From Streptomyces sp. S.PNR 29 (GTDB taxonomy: Bacteria; Actinomycetota; Actinomycetes; Streptomycetales; Streptomycetaceae), in assembly GCF_030386795.1 (NCBI RefSeq), contig NZ_JANUQM010000005.1, positions 491,625-555,624 of the forward strand: 64,000 nucleotides of DNA. Direction: 5' to 3'. Positions 8,318-16,355 of the stretch are shown here, piece after piece. Within the stretch, counting starts at the first letter, position 1, and each line of letters starts with the position of its first letter. Below the pieces are notes generated by a model, which was not told the origin of the DNA, ran no database searches, and saw nothing but the letters and a program-made list of their open reading frames with translations. The position numbers and the translations under genes were made by a program.

Positions 8318-9229
8318 TCAGAACAAAGGGGTCGGCAGTGCCGAGGCCGTGGCCTCCAGACCCCAGCGGGCGGTCACGCGCACCGCGTCGGCCGTCGAGG
8401 CGACGTCGTGCACGCGCACGCACCAGGCGCCCTGCGCGGCGGCCAGGACCGACACCGCGGAAGTGGCCGCGTCCCGCAGGTCCGGCGGGCGGGGCCGGCC
8501 CGTCGCCGGATCCGCCAGCAGCTGGCCCAGAAAGGACTTCCGCGCCGCGCCCACGAGGACAGGTCTGCCGAGTGCGGCGATCTCCCGGAGGCGGCCGAGC
8601 AACCGCCAGTTGTGGTCGGCCTGCTTGGCGAAGCCCAGCCCCGGGTCGACGACGAGGCAGTCCGGCGGGACGCCGGCGTGCAGAGCCGCTTCCACCCTCA
8701 GCCGCAACTCGTCGACCACATCGGTGACGACGTCGTCGTAGACAGCGTTCGCCTGCATGCCCGCGGAGTGGCCGCGCCAGTGCATGACCACGTAGGGCGT
8801 GCCGGCCTGCGCCATCAGCGGCAGCATCGCGGGATCGGCGAGTCCGCCCGAGACGTCGTTGACCAGCGCGGCACCGGCTTCGATGGCGCGGGCGGCGACC
8901 TCGGCGCGCATGGTGTCGACACTGACGGGCGCGCCCGCGGCCGCGAGTTCGCGAATGACCGGCAGGACGCGCCGCACCTCCTCCTCGACGGGTGGGCGTG
9001 CGGCGCCGGGGCGGGTGGACTCGCCACCCACGTCCAGGATGTCGGCGCCCTCGTCGAGCAGCGCGAGGCCGTGCGCGACGGCCCGCTCCGGGTCGAACCA
9101 CCGCCCGCCGTCGGAGAACGAGTCGGGTGTGACGTTCACGATGCCCATCACCAGGGTCCGGCCGGGACGGGGAAGCCCTCGCGGGTACAGCGCGGGAGCG
9201 GCCTGGTCCGGCCGGGCGGCGGTGCTCAT
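8318..9229 (-). CDS. folP: Dihydropteroate synthase
   Basis: A 303-residue folate-pathway enzyme that joins p-aminobenzoate to dihydropterin pyrophosphate. Signatures: MGIVNVTPDSFSDGG (residues 28-42), DILDVGGESTRPGA, PVSVDTMRAEVA, VNDVSGG, VVDPGLGFAK and VGAARKSFLG. Length is normal. No other folate-synthesis genes surround it, so it is probably a second copy serving this island, supplying folate to accept formaldehyde from betaine demethylation. The ATG at 9229 overlaps the stop of a 15-codon leader frame (ATGA), which begins behind a good Shine-Dalgarno and a tandem operator. A sulfonamide-insensitive paralogue is another possibility that cannot be judged from sequence alone. Confidence 0.88.
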   Translation of the reverse strand: MSTAARPDQAAPALYPRGLPRPGRTLVMGIVNVTPDSFSDGGRWFDPERAVAHGLALLDEGADILDVGGESTRPGAARPPVEEEVRRVLPVIRELAAAGAPVSVDTMRAEVAARAIEAGAALVNDVSGGLADPAMLPLMAQAGTPYVVMHWRGHSAGMQANAVYDDVVTDVVDELRLRVEAALHAGVPPDCLVVDPGLGFAKQADHNWRLLGRLREIAALGRPVLVGAARKSFLGQLLADPATGRPRPPDLRDAATSAVSVLAAAQGAWCVRVHDVASTADAVRVTARWGLEATASALPTPLF

Positions 9230-9273
9230 GCGGTGCGGGGTGGATCGGCGAGGGGGCACGCGGGAATCACCAT
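9226..9273 (-). CDS. 15-residue leader peptide copied from the ferredoxin N-terminus
   Basis: Reads MVIPACPLADPPRTA then TGA, and its stop overlaps the folP start. It is preceded by GAGGT, 9 bp from the operator. The ferredoxin gene starts MMIPACRLVDLPRG with the same Shine-Dalgarno, spacing and operator. The DNA matches closely over promoter, operator and first 13-14 codons, so this is a truncated duplicate. It probably serves only to load ribosomes that re-initiate at folP. Confidence 0.7.
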   Translation of the reverse strand: MVIPACPLADPPRTA

Positions 9274-9282
9274 GGGGACCTC

Positions 9283-9349
9283 GTTGCACATGAGGAAACA
9301 TCATGCGATGTGTGCAACGAGTCTGGGGACGGTCGAGAGGCACTGTCAA
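9283..9349 (-). promoter_or_regulatory. Promoter and tandem operator of folP
   Basis: Sites 9283-9299 (GTTGCA-N5-GGAAAC) and 9302-9318 (CATGCG-N5-TGCAAC), 2 bp apart. TTGACA (9349-9344) is followed after 18 bp by CAGACT and lies 25 bp from the operator. The layout is the same as that of the ferredoxin promoter. The remaining gap up to 9507 shows no gene. Confidence 0.7.
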
Positions 9350-9507
9350 GGCAGTGGGAAGGCTTCGACGCGGACCGGCCCGTACCCTCGGCCGGCTCCC
9401 CGCGCACGGTGGAGACCATCATCCCGGCCTCGTGGGGTCTGGCACACCGAACACACCAGACCCCACGACGGCGACGGCCGCCCCGGCCGGGCATGGCGGC
9501 GCCCGTC

Positions 9508-10143
9508 TCACCAGCCCCGGGCCGCCCACTCCTGCAGGTGCGGTGCTTCCACCGCGATGGTGGTCGTCTCGCCGTGTCCGGTGTGGACGACCGTCTCACC
9601 CGGGAGCGTCAGCAGCCGGTCACCGATCGAGGTGATGATCGTGCCGAAGTCGCTGTACGAACGCCCGGTCGCACCGGGCCCTCCCGCGAACAGCGTGTCG
9701 CCGCTGAACAGTACCCCCAGCTCGGGCGCGTACAGGCACACGGCCCCGGGAGCGTGACCGGGGGTGTGGAGGACCCGCAGGCCGATGCCCGCCACCCTCA
9801 GCTCGTCACCGTCGGCGAGCGGGCGGTCGGGCCGCCGGTTCGGGTGCACCATCTTCCACAGCACCTGATCGTCGGGGTGCAGGAGGATGGGCGCCCCTGT
9901 GGCGAGGGCGACGTCCGGCGCCGCGCGCACATGGTCGTCGTGGGCGTGGGTGCACACGACGGCCACCAGCCGGCGATCGCCGACGGCCGCCAGGATGGCG
10001 TCGGAGTCGTGTGCCGCGTCGATGACGACCACCTCGTCGTCGTCACCGACGATCCAGACGTTGTTGTCGACGTCCCAGGTGCCGCCGTCGAGGCTGAAGG
10101 TCCCGCTGGTGACGAGGTGCTCGATGCGCGGTGCGCCGGCCAT
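9508..10143 (-). CDS. MBL-fold metallo-hydrolase linked to mycothiol formaldehyde oxidation
   Basis: A 211-residue glyoxalase II-like metallo-beta-lactamase-fold protein. Zinc ligands are visible in THAHDDH (His66, His68, Asp70, His71), HTPGH (about residue 136) and SGDTLF. Its ATG overlaps the stop of the upstream mycothiol-dependent formaldehyde dehydrogenase gene (TGATG). This gene pair is widespread in actinobacteria. By analogy with the glutathione route (FrmA then FrmB), it may hydrolyse S-formylmycothiol to formate and mycothiol; that reaction is inferred from pairing, not shown by sequence. Confidence 0.85.
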   Translation of the reverse strand: MAGAPRIEHLVTSGTFSLDGGTWDVDNNVWIVGDDDEVVVIDAAHDSDAILAAVGDRRLVAVVCTHAHDDHVRAAPDVALATGAPILLHPDDQVLWKMVHPNRRPDRPLADGDELRVAGIGLRVLHTPGHAPGAVCLYAPELGVLFSGDTLFAGGPGATGRSYSDFGTIITSIGDRLLTLPGETVVHTGHGETTTIAVEAPHLQEWAARGW

Positions 10144-11228
10144 CACAGCACCACCACGGAGCGCAGCACGTCGCCACGGTGCATCTTCTCGAAGGCCTCC
10201 TCCACGTCGCCGAGGCCGATGGTCTCGGAGACGAACGCGTCCAGGTCGAAACGCCCCGACAGGTACAGGTCGATGAGGGCCGGGAAGTCGCGCGAGGGCA
10301 GGCAGTCGCCGTACCAGCTGGACTTGAGCGAGCCACCGCGTCCGAAGACGTCGAGCAGCGGCAGCTCCACCTTCATCTCCGGGGTGGGCACGCCGACCAG
10401 CACCACCGTGCCGGCCAGGTCGCGGGCGTAGAAGGCCTGCTGGTACGTCTCGGGGCGGCCGACCGCCTCGACCACGACGTCCGCGCCGAAGCCTCCGGTC
10501 AGCTCGCGCACCGCCTCCACGACATCGCCCTTCGCGCCGTCGACCGTGTGGGTGGCGCCCATCCGCAGGGCCCGGTCCAGCTTGCGCTGGTCGATGTCGA
10601 CGGCGATGACCTTGGTCGCGCCGGCGAGCTTCGCTCCCGCGACGGCTGCCATTCCGACCCCGCCGCAGCCGATCACGGCGACGGAGTCCCCTCGGCCGAC
10701 GGCACCGGTGTTCACGGCCGCGCCGAAGCCCGCCATGACACCGCATCCGAGCAGGCCGGCCGCCGCCGCCGGGGCCGCCGGGTCCACCTTGGTGCACTGC
10801 CCGGCGGCGACCAGCGTCTTCTCCGCGAAGGCGCCGATGCCGAGTGCCGGTGAGAGCGGAGTGCCGTCGAGCAGCGTCATCGGCTGCGTCGCGTTGTGGG
10901 TGGCGAAGCAGTACCAGGGCTTGCCCTTGCTGCAGGCCCTGCACTGGCCGCACACCGCGCGCCAGTTCAGGATGACGAAGTCACCGGGTTCGATGCCGGT
11001 GACCCCCTCGCCGACCGCTGCGACGCGACCGGCCGCCTCGTGCCCCAGAAGGAAGGGGAAGTCGTCGTTGATCCCACCCTCCCGGTAGTGGAGATCGGTA
11101 TGACAGACGCCGCACGCCTCGATGTCGACCAGCGCCTCACCCGGACCGGGGTCGGGGACGACGATGGTTTCGACGGAGACCGGTGCACCCTTCTTCCGGG
11201 CGACGACGGCACGAACCTCGTGAGCCAT
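10143..11228 (-). CDS. mscR: S-(hydroxymethyl)mycothiol dehydrogenase
   Basis: A 361-residue zinc alcohol dehydrogenase of class III type. The catalytic zinc site is ACGVCHTD (Cys42) with GHEAAGRV, the structural zinc loop is CGQCRACSKGKPWYC, and the NAD fold is GCGGVGMAAVAG. This combination, with an MBL-fold partner directly downstream, is characteristic of the actinobacterial mycothiol-dependent formaldehyde dehydrogenase (MscR/AdhC), which oxidises the formaldehyde-mycothiol adduct. It would clear formaldehyde produced by the Rieske demethylase. The ATG at 11228 follows GAGGAG; longer upstream frames lack a ribosome-binding site and run into the operator at 11264. Confidence 0.88.
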   Translation of the reverse strand: MAHEVRAVVARKKGAPVSVETIVVPDPGPGEALVDIEACGVCHTDLHYREGGINDDFPFLLGHEAAGRVAAVGEGVTGIEPGDFVILNWRAVCGQCRACSKGKPWYCFATHNATQPMTLLDGTPLSPALGIGAFAEKTLVAAGQCTKVDPAAPAAAAGLLGCGVMAGFGAAVNTGAVGRGDSVAVIGCGGVGMAAVAGAKLAGATKVIAVDIDQRKLDRALRMGATHTVDGAKGDVVEAVRELTGGFGADVVVEAVGRPETYQQAFYARDLAGTVVLVGVPTPEMKVELPLLDVFGRGGSLKSSWYGDCLPSRDFPALIDLYLSGRFDLDAFVSETIGLGDVEEAFEKMHRGDVLRSVVVL

Positions 11229-11263
11229 GAGTTGCTCCTCAAGCGGGAAACCCTCGCGAGTGC

Positions 11264-11331
11264 GTTGCCTCATCAGATACAAGCACCGCTATACGCAACT
11301 GAGCATCAGGGAGAACGACGCCGAGGGTCAA
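11264..11331 (-). promoter_or_regulatory. Promoter and tandem operator of mscR
   Basis: Sites 11264-11280 (GTTGCC-N5-AGATAC) and 11283-11299 (GCACCG-N5-CGCAAC) are 2 bp apart; the outer half-sites are the best preserved. TTGACC (11331-11326) lies 26 bp upstream of the operator. The copy is more degenerate than the others, but the spacing and promoter geometry match, linking formaldehyde oxidation to the betaine regulon. Confidence 0.6.
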
Positions 11332-11350
11332 GAGGCCGGCTCCAACCAGC

Positions 11351-12475
11351 TCAGCCCGCGGCCTGCGGATCCGTCAGGGCCGCGGCCGTCCCGACACCGC
11401 CCTCCGGCTCCCGCTCGCCGACGGCGTCGGCAGCTCCCTCACGCTCCCGAAGCGGCTCCTCCATCGGCTCGGCGCGCAGCGCCTTCACCAGGGAGACGCA
11501 CAAGCCGATCATCACGAAGAGGAACGGGAACGCGGCGATGACGGCCACCTGCTTGACCGCCTCCAAGCCACCGGCGAGCAGCAGCACGGCCGCGACCAGG
11601 CCGGTCAGCGCACCCCAGAGGATCACGACGAGGCGACCTGGGGTCATGCTGCCGCGGCAGGAGAGCATGCCCAGCACCACGGAGGTCGCGTCGGCGCCGC
11701 TCACGTCTTGGGGAGCGCGGTCAGGTAGCCCCCCACCGCCTCGGTCTGGCCGCCGTCCTGCTGCTGTTCTGGCGGAGAGCACGAACAGGACGGTCAGCAC
11801 CGCGATGATCGTCACGGCCAGTGCCGTGGAGTTGGCGACCCCCCAGACCTCCTTCAGTCCACTGTTGATCTGCAGCGCACCCAGACCGAGGGAGACGGCG
11901 GAGCCGAAGAGGGTGGCGAAGATCGCCAGGATGTCGATGGACTTGCCCAGCGGTCCGTCCACCCGGTCGCCGAGCAGCGGACGGAAGGCGGAGCTGATCA
12001 GACTGTTTCCGCTCTTGCGGAATCCGAAGCAGGCGAGCGCCAGGCCGGCCACGGCGTACATCGCCCAGGGATGGATCGCCCAGTGGAAAGAGGAGTACTC
12101 CAACGCCAGACGGGCCGCGTCCGCACTCCCCGCCTCGGCGGTGCCCGGCGGCGGGCTGGACGAGTGCATGATCGGCTCACTCGCCGCAGAACATCAGACC
12201 GATGCCCATGCCGGCGCTGAACATCATCGCCACCCAGGAGGCGGTGCTGAACTCCGGGCGTTCGCCGTCCCTGCCGAGCCGGATGCGGCCGAACCGGCTG
12301 GGCGCCAGCAACGCCGCCAGCACGGGGTGTTCTTCACCGACAATCTGGCCGCGGTCGCCGAGACGACGTTGGGCCGGATCATCGACAGCTTCGGCTGGCT
12401 CTTCATCCTGACCAGTTCCGGATTCGTGACTCATCCGAAGCCTTCCGACAGGGGACGGGGGTAGCGGGTCTGCAT
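11351..12475 (-). pseudogene. BCCT-family betaine/choline/carnitine transporter, rearranged pseudogene
   Basis: Intact BCCT carriers have about 500-600 residues and 12 membrane helices. Here three lesions are visible. An N-terminal segment at about 12327-12428 is inverted in place. The frame breaks at about 12170-12180, between GMGIGLMFCG and EPIMHSSSPPPG. About 170 residues are missing in the middle, where LFVLSARTA jumps to SGADATSVVLGMLSCRGS (near 11700-11760). Surviving family signatures include RLGRDGERPEFSTASW, MMFSAGMGIGLMF, FFHWAIHPWAMYAV-like residues and LFGSAVSLGLGALQINSGL. A start near ATG 12475 is inferred, because re-inverting the segment restores a continuous frame from there. 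It still carries the regulon operator upstream. Uptake may now depend on the ABC system at the left edge. Confidence 0.8.
12327..12428 (+). other. About 100-bp inverted segment inside the BCCT pseudogene
   Basis: On the plus strand this stretch encodes VFFTDNLAAVAETTLG followed by RIIDSFGWLFILTSSGFV, the recognisable N-terminal part of a BCCT transporter. The flanking minus-strand frames read ...LSEGFG on one side and LAALLAPSRFGRIRLG on the other. Flipping the segment joins them into one continuous BCCT sequence, so it is a local inversion. I see no clear inverted repeats at its ends. Confidence 0.7.
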
Positions 12476-12499
12476 CCCTGCGAGAGCACCGCGCACAGC

Positions 12500-12565
12500 G
12501 ATGCACAACACGCAACTTCGAGCTCGATGTGCAGCATCGGTTTCTGCCCTGCCCCGGTGCGTCAA
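12500..12565 (-). promoter_or_regulatory. Promoter and tandem operator upstream of the BCCT pseudogene
   Basis: Sites 12500-12516 (GATGCA-N5-CGCAAC) and 12519-12535 (CGAGCT-N5-TGCAGC) are 2 bp apart. TTGACG (12565-12560) lies 24 bp upstream of the operator, and the inferred ATG is 25 bp downstream, the same geometry as betB. It marks the right border of the betaine regulon. No gene is seen between 12476 and 12645. Confidence 0.6.
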
Positions 12566-12645
12566 CCCCCCGTACACCGACCGTTCCACCGGACGCGACG
12601 CGCCCGGCACCGGCTCTTCTCCCGCGCGATGCCGCGGCTTCCAGG

Positions 12646-14448
12646 TCAGTTGGAGCTCATGGGTGCCGGCCCTGTCGGTCGTCGGCCGGTGGGCGTTCGG
12701 GGGCGTGAGGCGGCTTCGGTGTCCCGGAGTGCGTGGGCCTCGGCCAGGAGGAGGTAGCCGGCCGCGGTCCAGGTGTAGGCGCGGTCGCGCAGGCCCTGGC
12801 CGGTGAGGGCGTCGAAGTTCTCCGCGAAGCCGTGGGTCTCGCACAGGCCACGGAAGCGGGCGCTGATCTCGTCCGCGAGGTGGTGGTGGCCGCCGCGGCG
12901 CAGGCCGTCCTCGATGAGGACGGTGGCCGGCGCCCAGATCGGCCCGCGCCAGTAGCCGTCGGAGTGGTAGTGGGGTGAGGTGGGGAGTTCGGTGGCCAGT
13001 CCGTGCGGGGTGAGATGGGCCTCGATGCGGGCCGCCAGTACAGCGGAGACGTTCCCGGGCAGGTGCTCGCCCAGCGCCATCGGCATGAGGTCCAGGAGGC
13101 TGGACGTGCCCCAGGTCTGTGAACTGCCGACGCCGCGGGCCAGGAACCGTTCCCCTGTCCACAGCTCGTCGAGCATCGCCGCCTGGGTGGCCTCGGCCGT
13201 ACGGGTCCACCGGCGTGCCTCGTCGGGACGGCCCAGTTCGGTGGCGAGCGCGGCGAGTTCACGCAGTTGCAGGGCGAGGAAGGCGGCGAGGTCGGCGGTG
13301 ACGACCACGCGCTCGGGGTCGAAGGTCGTGGCGTTGTCCCAGCCGCTGTCGTTGCCGTGCTGGTAGTGGGGCAGTACGGCGCCCGGTGCGCGGCGCGCGG
13401 TGAGCCAGAAGTCCGTCCAGCGGCCCAACCGGCGGTAGATCTCGGTGAGTTCCGTCCGGCCGAGGCCGTCGGGGAGTCTTCGGCGCAGGTGGGACAGGGT
13501 CCAGCCGTGGATGGGCGGTTTGACGAAGTTGTAGAGGACCTCCGAGTGGGTCACCGAGTCGGGCAGGGCGCCGCTCTCGTCCTGGTGGTCGAACGGCAAG
13601 GAGAACTGGTCCCAGGCCAGGGCGGGGGCCCCGGGTGCCAGGGCGAGGGCGTTGAAGCAGTGGTCCCAGCTCCAGACCTTGTCCATCCAGTGCTTGGACA
13701 TCAGTACCGCGGGCCGGGTGACCAGGGACACCGGGCGGACCGTCGCCGACCACAGGACGTACGCGGCGAGTTCGGCGGCGGGGGTGCCGGACGAGCGCCA
13801 GGGGGCCACCGCGTCGGCGAAGTCGGCGAAGGCACGCTCCGCGGCCTCCACGACCCGGCCGAACGTCTGCGAAGAGGCGTAGGGGCGTCGTGCGCTGTCC
13901 AGCTCCTCCACCGCCGCTTCCCAGACGCCTCCGGCGTCCGCGATGAGCGTGAGTCCGCGGTCGCCGCTGCCCAGGGCCTGGCTGCCGGACGTCTCGGCGA
14001 CGGAGCCGGACAGCACGGTGATCCGGTAGCGGCGCCCGGTCTCGTACGAGGTGAACACATGGGCACCGTCCACCGGGTCACGGAAGAAGTACGTGCCCGT
14101 GAAGGGTGTCAGGGCCTCCGCGGCAGCGGTGATGCGCAGCCCCAGTCCCTCACCCCGGAGACGGACGACGTCCGCTGACTCGTAGGCGCAGCCGATGGTC
14201 CCGCTGCGGTGGACCCATCTGAGCAGGCTCGGCGTCGTCTCGACGCGGGTCGCGGCCCGGTCGCCCGTCGTCGTGTCGAGGGGCACCAGACGCAAGACGG
14301 CGTGCATGCCGTTCTGGTGGGAGACCAGATGGAGGTCGTCGGCGTACGTCTTCTCCGCCACCACGGGCGAGAGGTCGAACCAGGAGCCGTGGGTGCTGAA
14401 CGGGATGTCGTGGACGGAGAAGGCCGGGCCGGATCGGGCGGCGGTCAT
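12646..14448 (-). CDS. GH63-like glycoside hydrolase (MGH1/trehalase-type (alpha/alpha)6 barrel)
   Basis: A 600-residue cytoplasmic-looking protein without signal peptide. The N-terminal half is a beta-rich domain. The C-terminal half has (alpha/alpha)6-barrel signatures: SKHWMDKVWSWDHCFNALAL, GALPDSVTH, GNDSGWDNATTFD (a likely acidic catalytic segment) and SDGYWRGPIWAPATVL. These motifs occur in GH63 and related mannosylglycerate/glucosylglycerate hydrolases and glycogen-debranching-like enzymes. It is the last gene of a LacI-ABC operon, 67 bp after the second permease, so it probably hydrolyses the imported oligosaccharide or glycoside. The exact sugar and linkage are not readable from sequence. 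Confidence 0.75.
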   Translation of the reverse strand: MTAARSGPAFSVHDIPFSTHGSWFDLSPVVAEKTYADDLHLVSHQNGMHAVLRLVPLDTTTGDRAATRVETTPSLLRWVHRSGTIGCAYESADVVRLRGEGLGLRITAAAEALTPFTGTYFFRDPVDGAHVFTSYETGRRYRITVLSGSVAETSGSQALGSGDRGLTLIADAGGVWEAAVEELDSARRPYASSQTFGRVVEAAERAFADFADAVAPWRSSGTPAAELAAYVLWSATVRPVSLVTRPAVLMSKHWMDKVWSWDHCFNALALAPGAPALAWDQFSLPFDHQDESGALPDSVTHSEVLYNFVKPPIHGWTLSHLRRRLPDGLGRTELTEIYRRLGRWTDFWLTARRAPGAVLPHYQHGNDSGWDNATTFDPERVVVTADLAAFLALQLRELAALATELGRPDEARRWTRTAEATQAAMLDELWTGERFLARGVGSSQTWGTSSLLDLMPMALGEHLPGNVSAVLAARIEAHLTPHGLATELPTSPHYHSDGYWRGPIWAPATVLIEDGLRRGGHHHLADEISARFRGLCETHGFAENFDALTGQGLRDRAYTWTAAGYLLLAEAHALRDTEAASRPRTPTGRRPTGPAPMSSN

Positions 14449-14515
14449 GAGACGTTACTCGTTTCTTCGACGGTGGGCGCGGCGGTCTGCCGGGAGGTGG
14501 ATCGGCCGGAGGAGG

Positions 14516-15340
14516 TCAGTCCTTGACGGCTCCGGCGGTCACGCCTGCGGCGACATAGCGCTGGGCGAGGACGAGGATCACCGTGGCGGGCAGCGAGGCC
14601 ACGACGGCGGTCGCCATGATGGCGTTCCACTCCTGGTTGTTGTTGCCTATGTAGTGGTAGATGCCGAGGGTGATCGGCTCGTGGGCCCCGCCGTTGGCAA
14701 GAGTGCTGGCGAAGACGAAGTCGGACCAGGACCACAGGAACGCGAACAGCGACACCGTGACGACGGCGTTGCGGCTCATGGGCAGCACGACGGACCAGAA
14801 GGTGCGCAGGGCCCTTGCTCCATCCATCTGCGCGGCCTGGATCAGCTCGCCGGGGATGCCGGACATGAACGCGGTGAAGATCAGGACCGCGAACGGGACG
14901 GCCAGTGTGGAGTCGGCGACGATCAGACCAGGGACGGACTGGAGCAGTCCGAGGCTGAGGTAGATGGCGTAGAAGCCCATCGCCATGATGATGCCGGGGA
15001 TCATCTGGGCGACCAGGAGCAGGAAGCCGAGCACGCCCCCGCCGCGTGGGCGGAGTTTCGCCAGCGCGTAGCCGGCGGGCGCGGCCAGCGCCACGGTCAG
15101 TACGACGGTGCCGAGGCCGATGATCAGGCTCGTGCCGAGGTAGGGCACCTGCTGGTCGAGGACGGCGCGGTAGCCGTCCAGGGTGCCGTGGACGGGGAAC
15201 AGGTCCGGCGGGCTCTTGCGCATGTCCTGGTCGCGGGTGAAGGACACGTTCAGCATCCAGTAGACGGGGAACAGCATGACCGCGGTCAGCAGCAGACCGA
15301 CGGCCGTCTTCCACGACGTACGGCTGGGGACTCGGTTCAT
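14516..15340 (-). CDS. Sugar ABC transporter permease (MalG type)
   Basis: A 274-residue inner-membrane permease with six hydrophobic segments. The cytoplasmic EAA loop reads PGELIQAAQMDGARALRTFWSVVLPMSRNAVVT, as in carbohydrate uptake (CUT1) transporters. The ATG at 15340 overlaps the stop of the upstream permease (ATGA). The ATPase is not encoded here; Streptomyces CUT1 systems usually share the MsiK ATPase encoded elsewhere. Confidence 0.9.
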   Translation of the reverse strand: MNRVPSRTSWKTAVGLLLTAVMLFPVYWMLNVSFTRDQDMRKSPPDLFPVHGTLDGYRAVLDQQVPYLGTSLIIGLGTVVLTVALAAPAGYALAKLRPRGGGVLGFLLLVAQMIPGIIMAMGFYAIYLSLGLLQSVPGLIVADSTLAVPFAVLIFTAFMSGIPGELIQAAQMDGARALRTFWSVVLPMSRNAVVTVSLFAFLWSWSDFVFASTLANGGAHEPITLGIYHYIGNNNQEWNAIMATAVVASLPATVILVLAQRYVAAGVTAGAVKD

Positions 15341-16323
15341 GACAGTGCCTGCTTTCGCTGGACCCTCAGGTACACCAGTCCGAAGACCAGCGCCGCGACG
15401 ACGAGCAGGTTGCCGACGGCCGCGCCGGGGCCGAAGGCGGGCAGCAGGTTGCCGAAGCCGAGCCGGTAGGACCAGGTGGCGAAGGTGGTGGACGAGTCCG
15501 CCGGGCCGCCCTTGGTCATGATCCAGATGATGTCGAAGACCTTGAGCGTGTAGACGAGGCCCAGCAGCAGGGTGATCGCCGACACCGGGCGCAGCAGGGG
15601 GAAGGTGATGCGCGTAAAGCGCTGCCAGGTGTTCGCGCCGTCGAGGGCCGCCGCCTCGTACAGGGTCGAGGGGATGGACTGCAGGCCGCTGTAGAGCACG
15701 ACCAGGTTGAACGGCACACCGATCCAGATGTTCGCGATGATCACCGAGGTCAGTGACCACGACGGCGAGGTCAGCCAGTTCACCGGACCGATCCCGACGG
15801 CGTGCAGGGCTGCGTTGACGACACCGGAGTCGCTGTTGAGCATCCACGACCAGGTGGAGGCCGACACGATCAGCGGCAGCAGCCACGGCACCAGGAACAG
15901 GGCCCGCAGAGTGGCGGAGAGCCGGAAGTGCTGGTTGAAGAAGACGGCGAGGGCCAGGCCGATGACGTACTGGAAGAACAGGCACACGGCGGTGAACACG
16001 ACGGTGTGCGTCAGCGCTGGACCGAAGGTCGGGTCCTGGAAGACGGTTTCGTAGTTCTTCAGCCCGGTGAACGGTGCGTTGCCCTGGACGAAGGAGCGGA
16101 CGGTGTAGTTGCGCAGGCTCAGGTCGAGGTTGCGGTAGAGCGGATAGGCGTAGAAGAGGGCGAGGTAGAGGGTCACCGGGGTGAGGAAGGCCCAGGCGGC
16201 CCACTGCTGGGAGGTGGGACGCCGGCGACGGTGGGTGGTGCGGGCCGGGGGCGGGGCGGCGGTGGCCGCCCCGTTCCGGTCGCGCACCGGCCGGCGGTCC
16301 GGCAGGCGTGTCGTGCGGTTCAT
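15337..16323 (-). CDS. Sugar ABC transporter permease (MalF type)
   Basis: A 328-residue inner-membrane permease partner with a basic, proline-rich cytoplasmic N-terminus (RTTHRRRRPTSQQ) followed by six predicted helices. The EAA loop reads PSTLYEAAALDGANTWQRFTRITFPLL. The ATG at 16323 leaves 32 bp to the binding-protein gene; longer upstream frames cover the binding protein and are rejected. It forms a heterodimer with the overlapping downstream permease to import the ligand of the upstream lipoprotein. Confidence 0.9.
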   Translation of the reverse strand: MNRTTRLPDRRPVRDRNGAATAAPPPARTTHRRRRPTSQQWAAWAFLTPVTLYLALFYAYPLYRNLDLSLRNYTVRSFVQGNAPFTGLKNYETVFQDPTFGPALTHTVVFTAVCLFFQYVIGLALAVFFNQHFRLSATLRALFLVPWLLPLIVSASTWSWMLNSDSGVVNAALHAVGIGPVNWLTSPSWSLTSVIIANIWIGVPFNLVVLYSGLQSIPSTLYEAAALDGANTWQRFTRITFPLLRPVSAITLLLGLVYTLKVFDIIWIMTKGGPADSSTTFATWSYRLGFGNLLPAFGPGAAVGNLLVVAALVFGLVYLRVQRKQALS

Positions 16324-16355
16324 CGAGGAGCCCCGTGTCACGGTTGCCTGCCGGT

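Noticed and set aside
10896..12464. Long plus-strand open frame opposite mscR and the BCCT remnant
   Set aside because: It is antisense to well-supported genes and arises from GC-rich codon structure. Only its last part (12327-12428) is meaningful, as the inverted BCCT segment.
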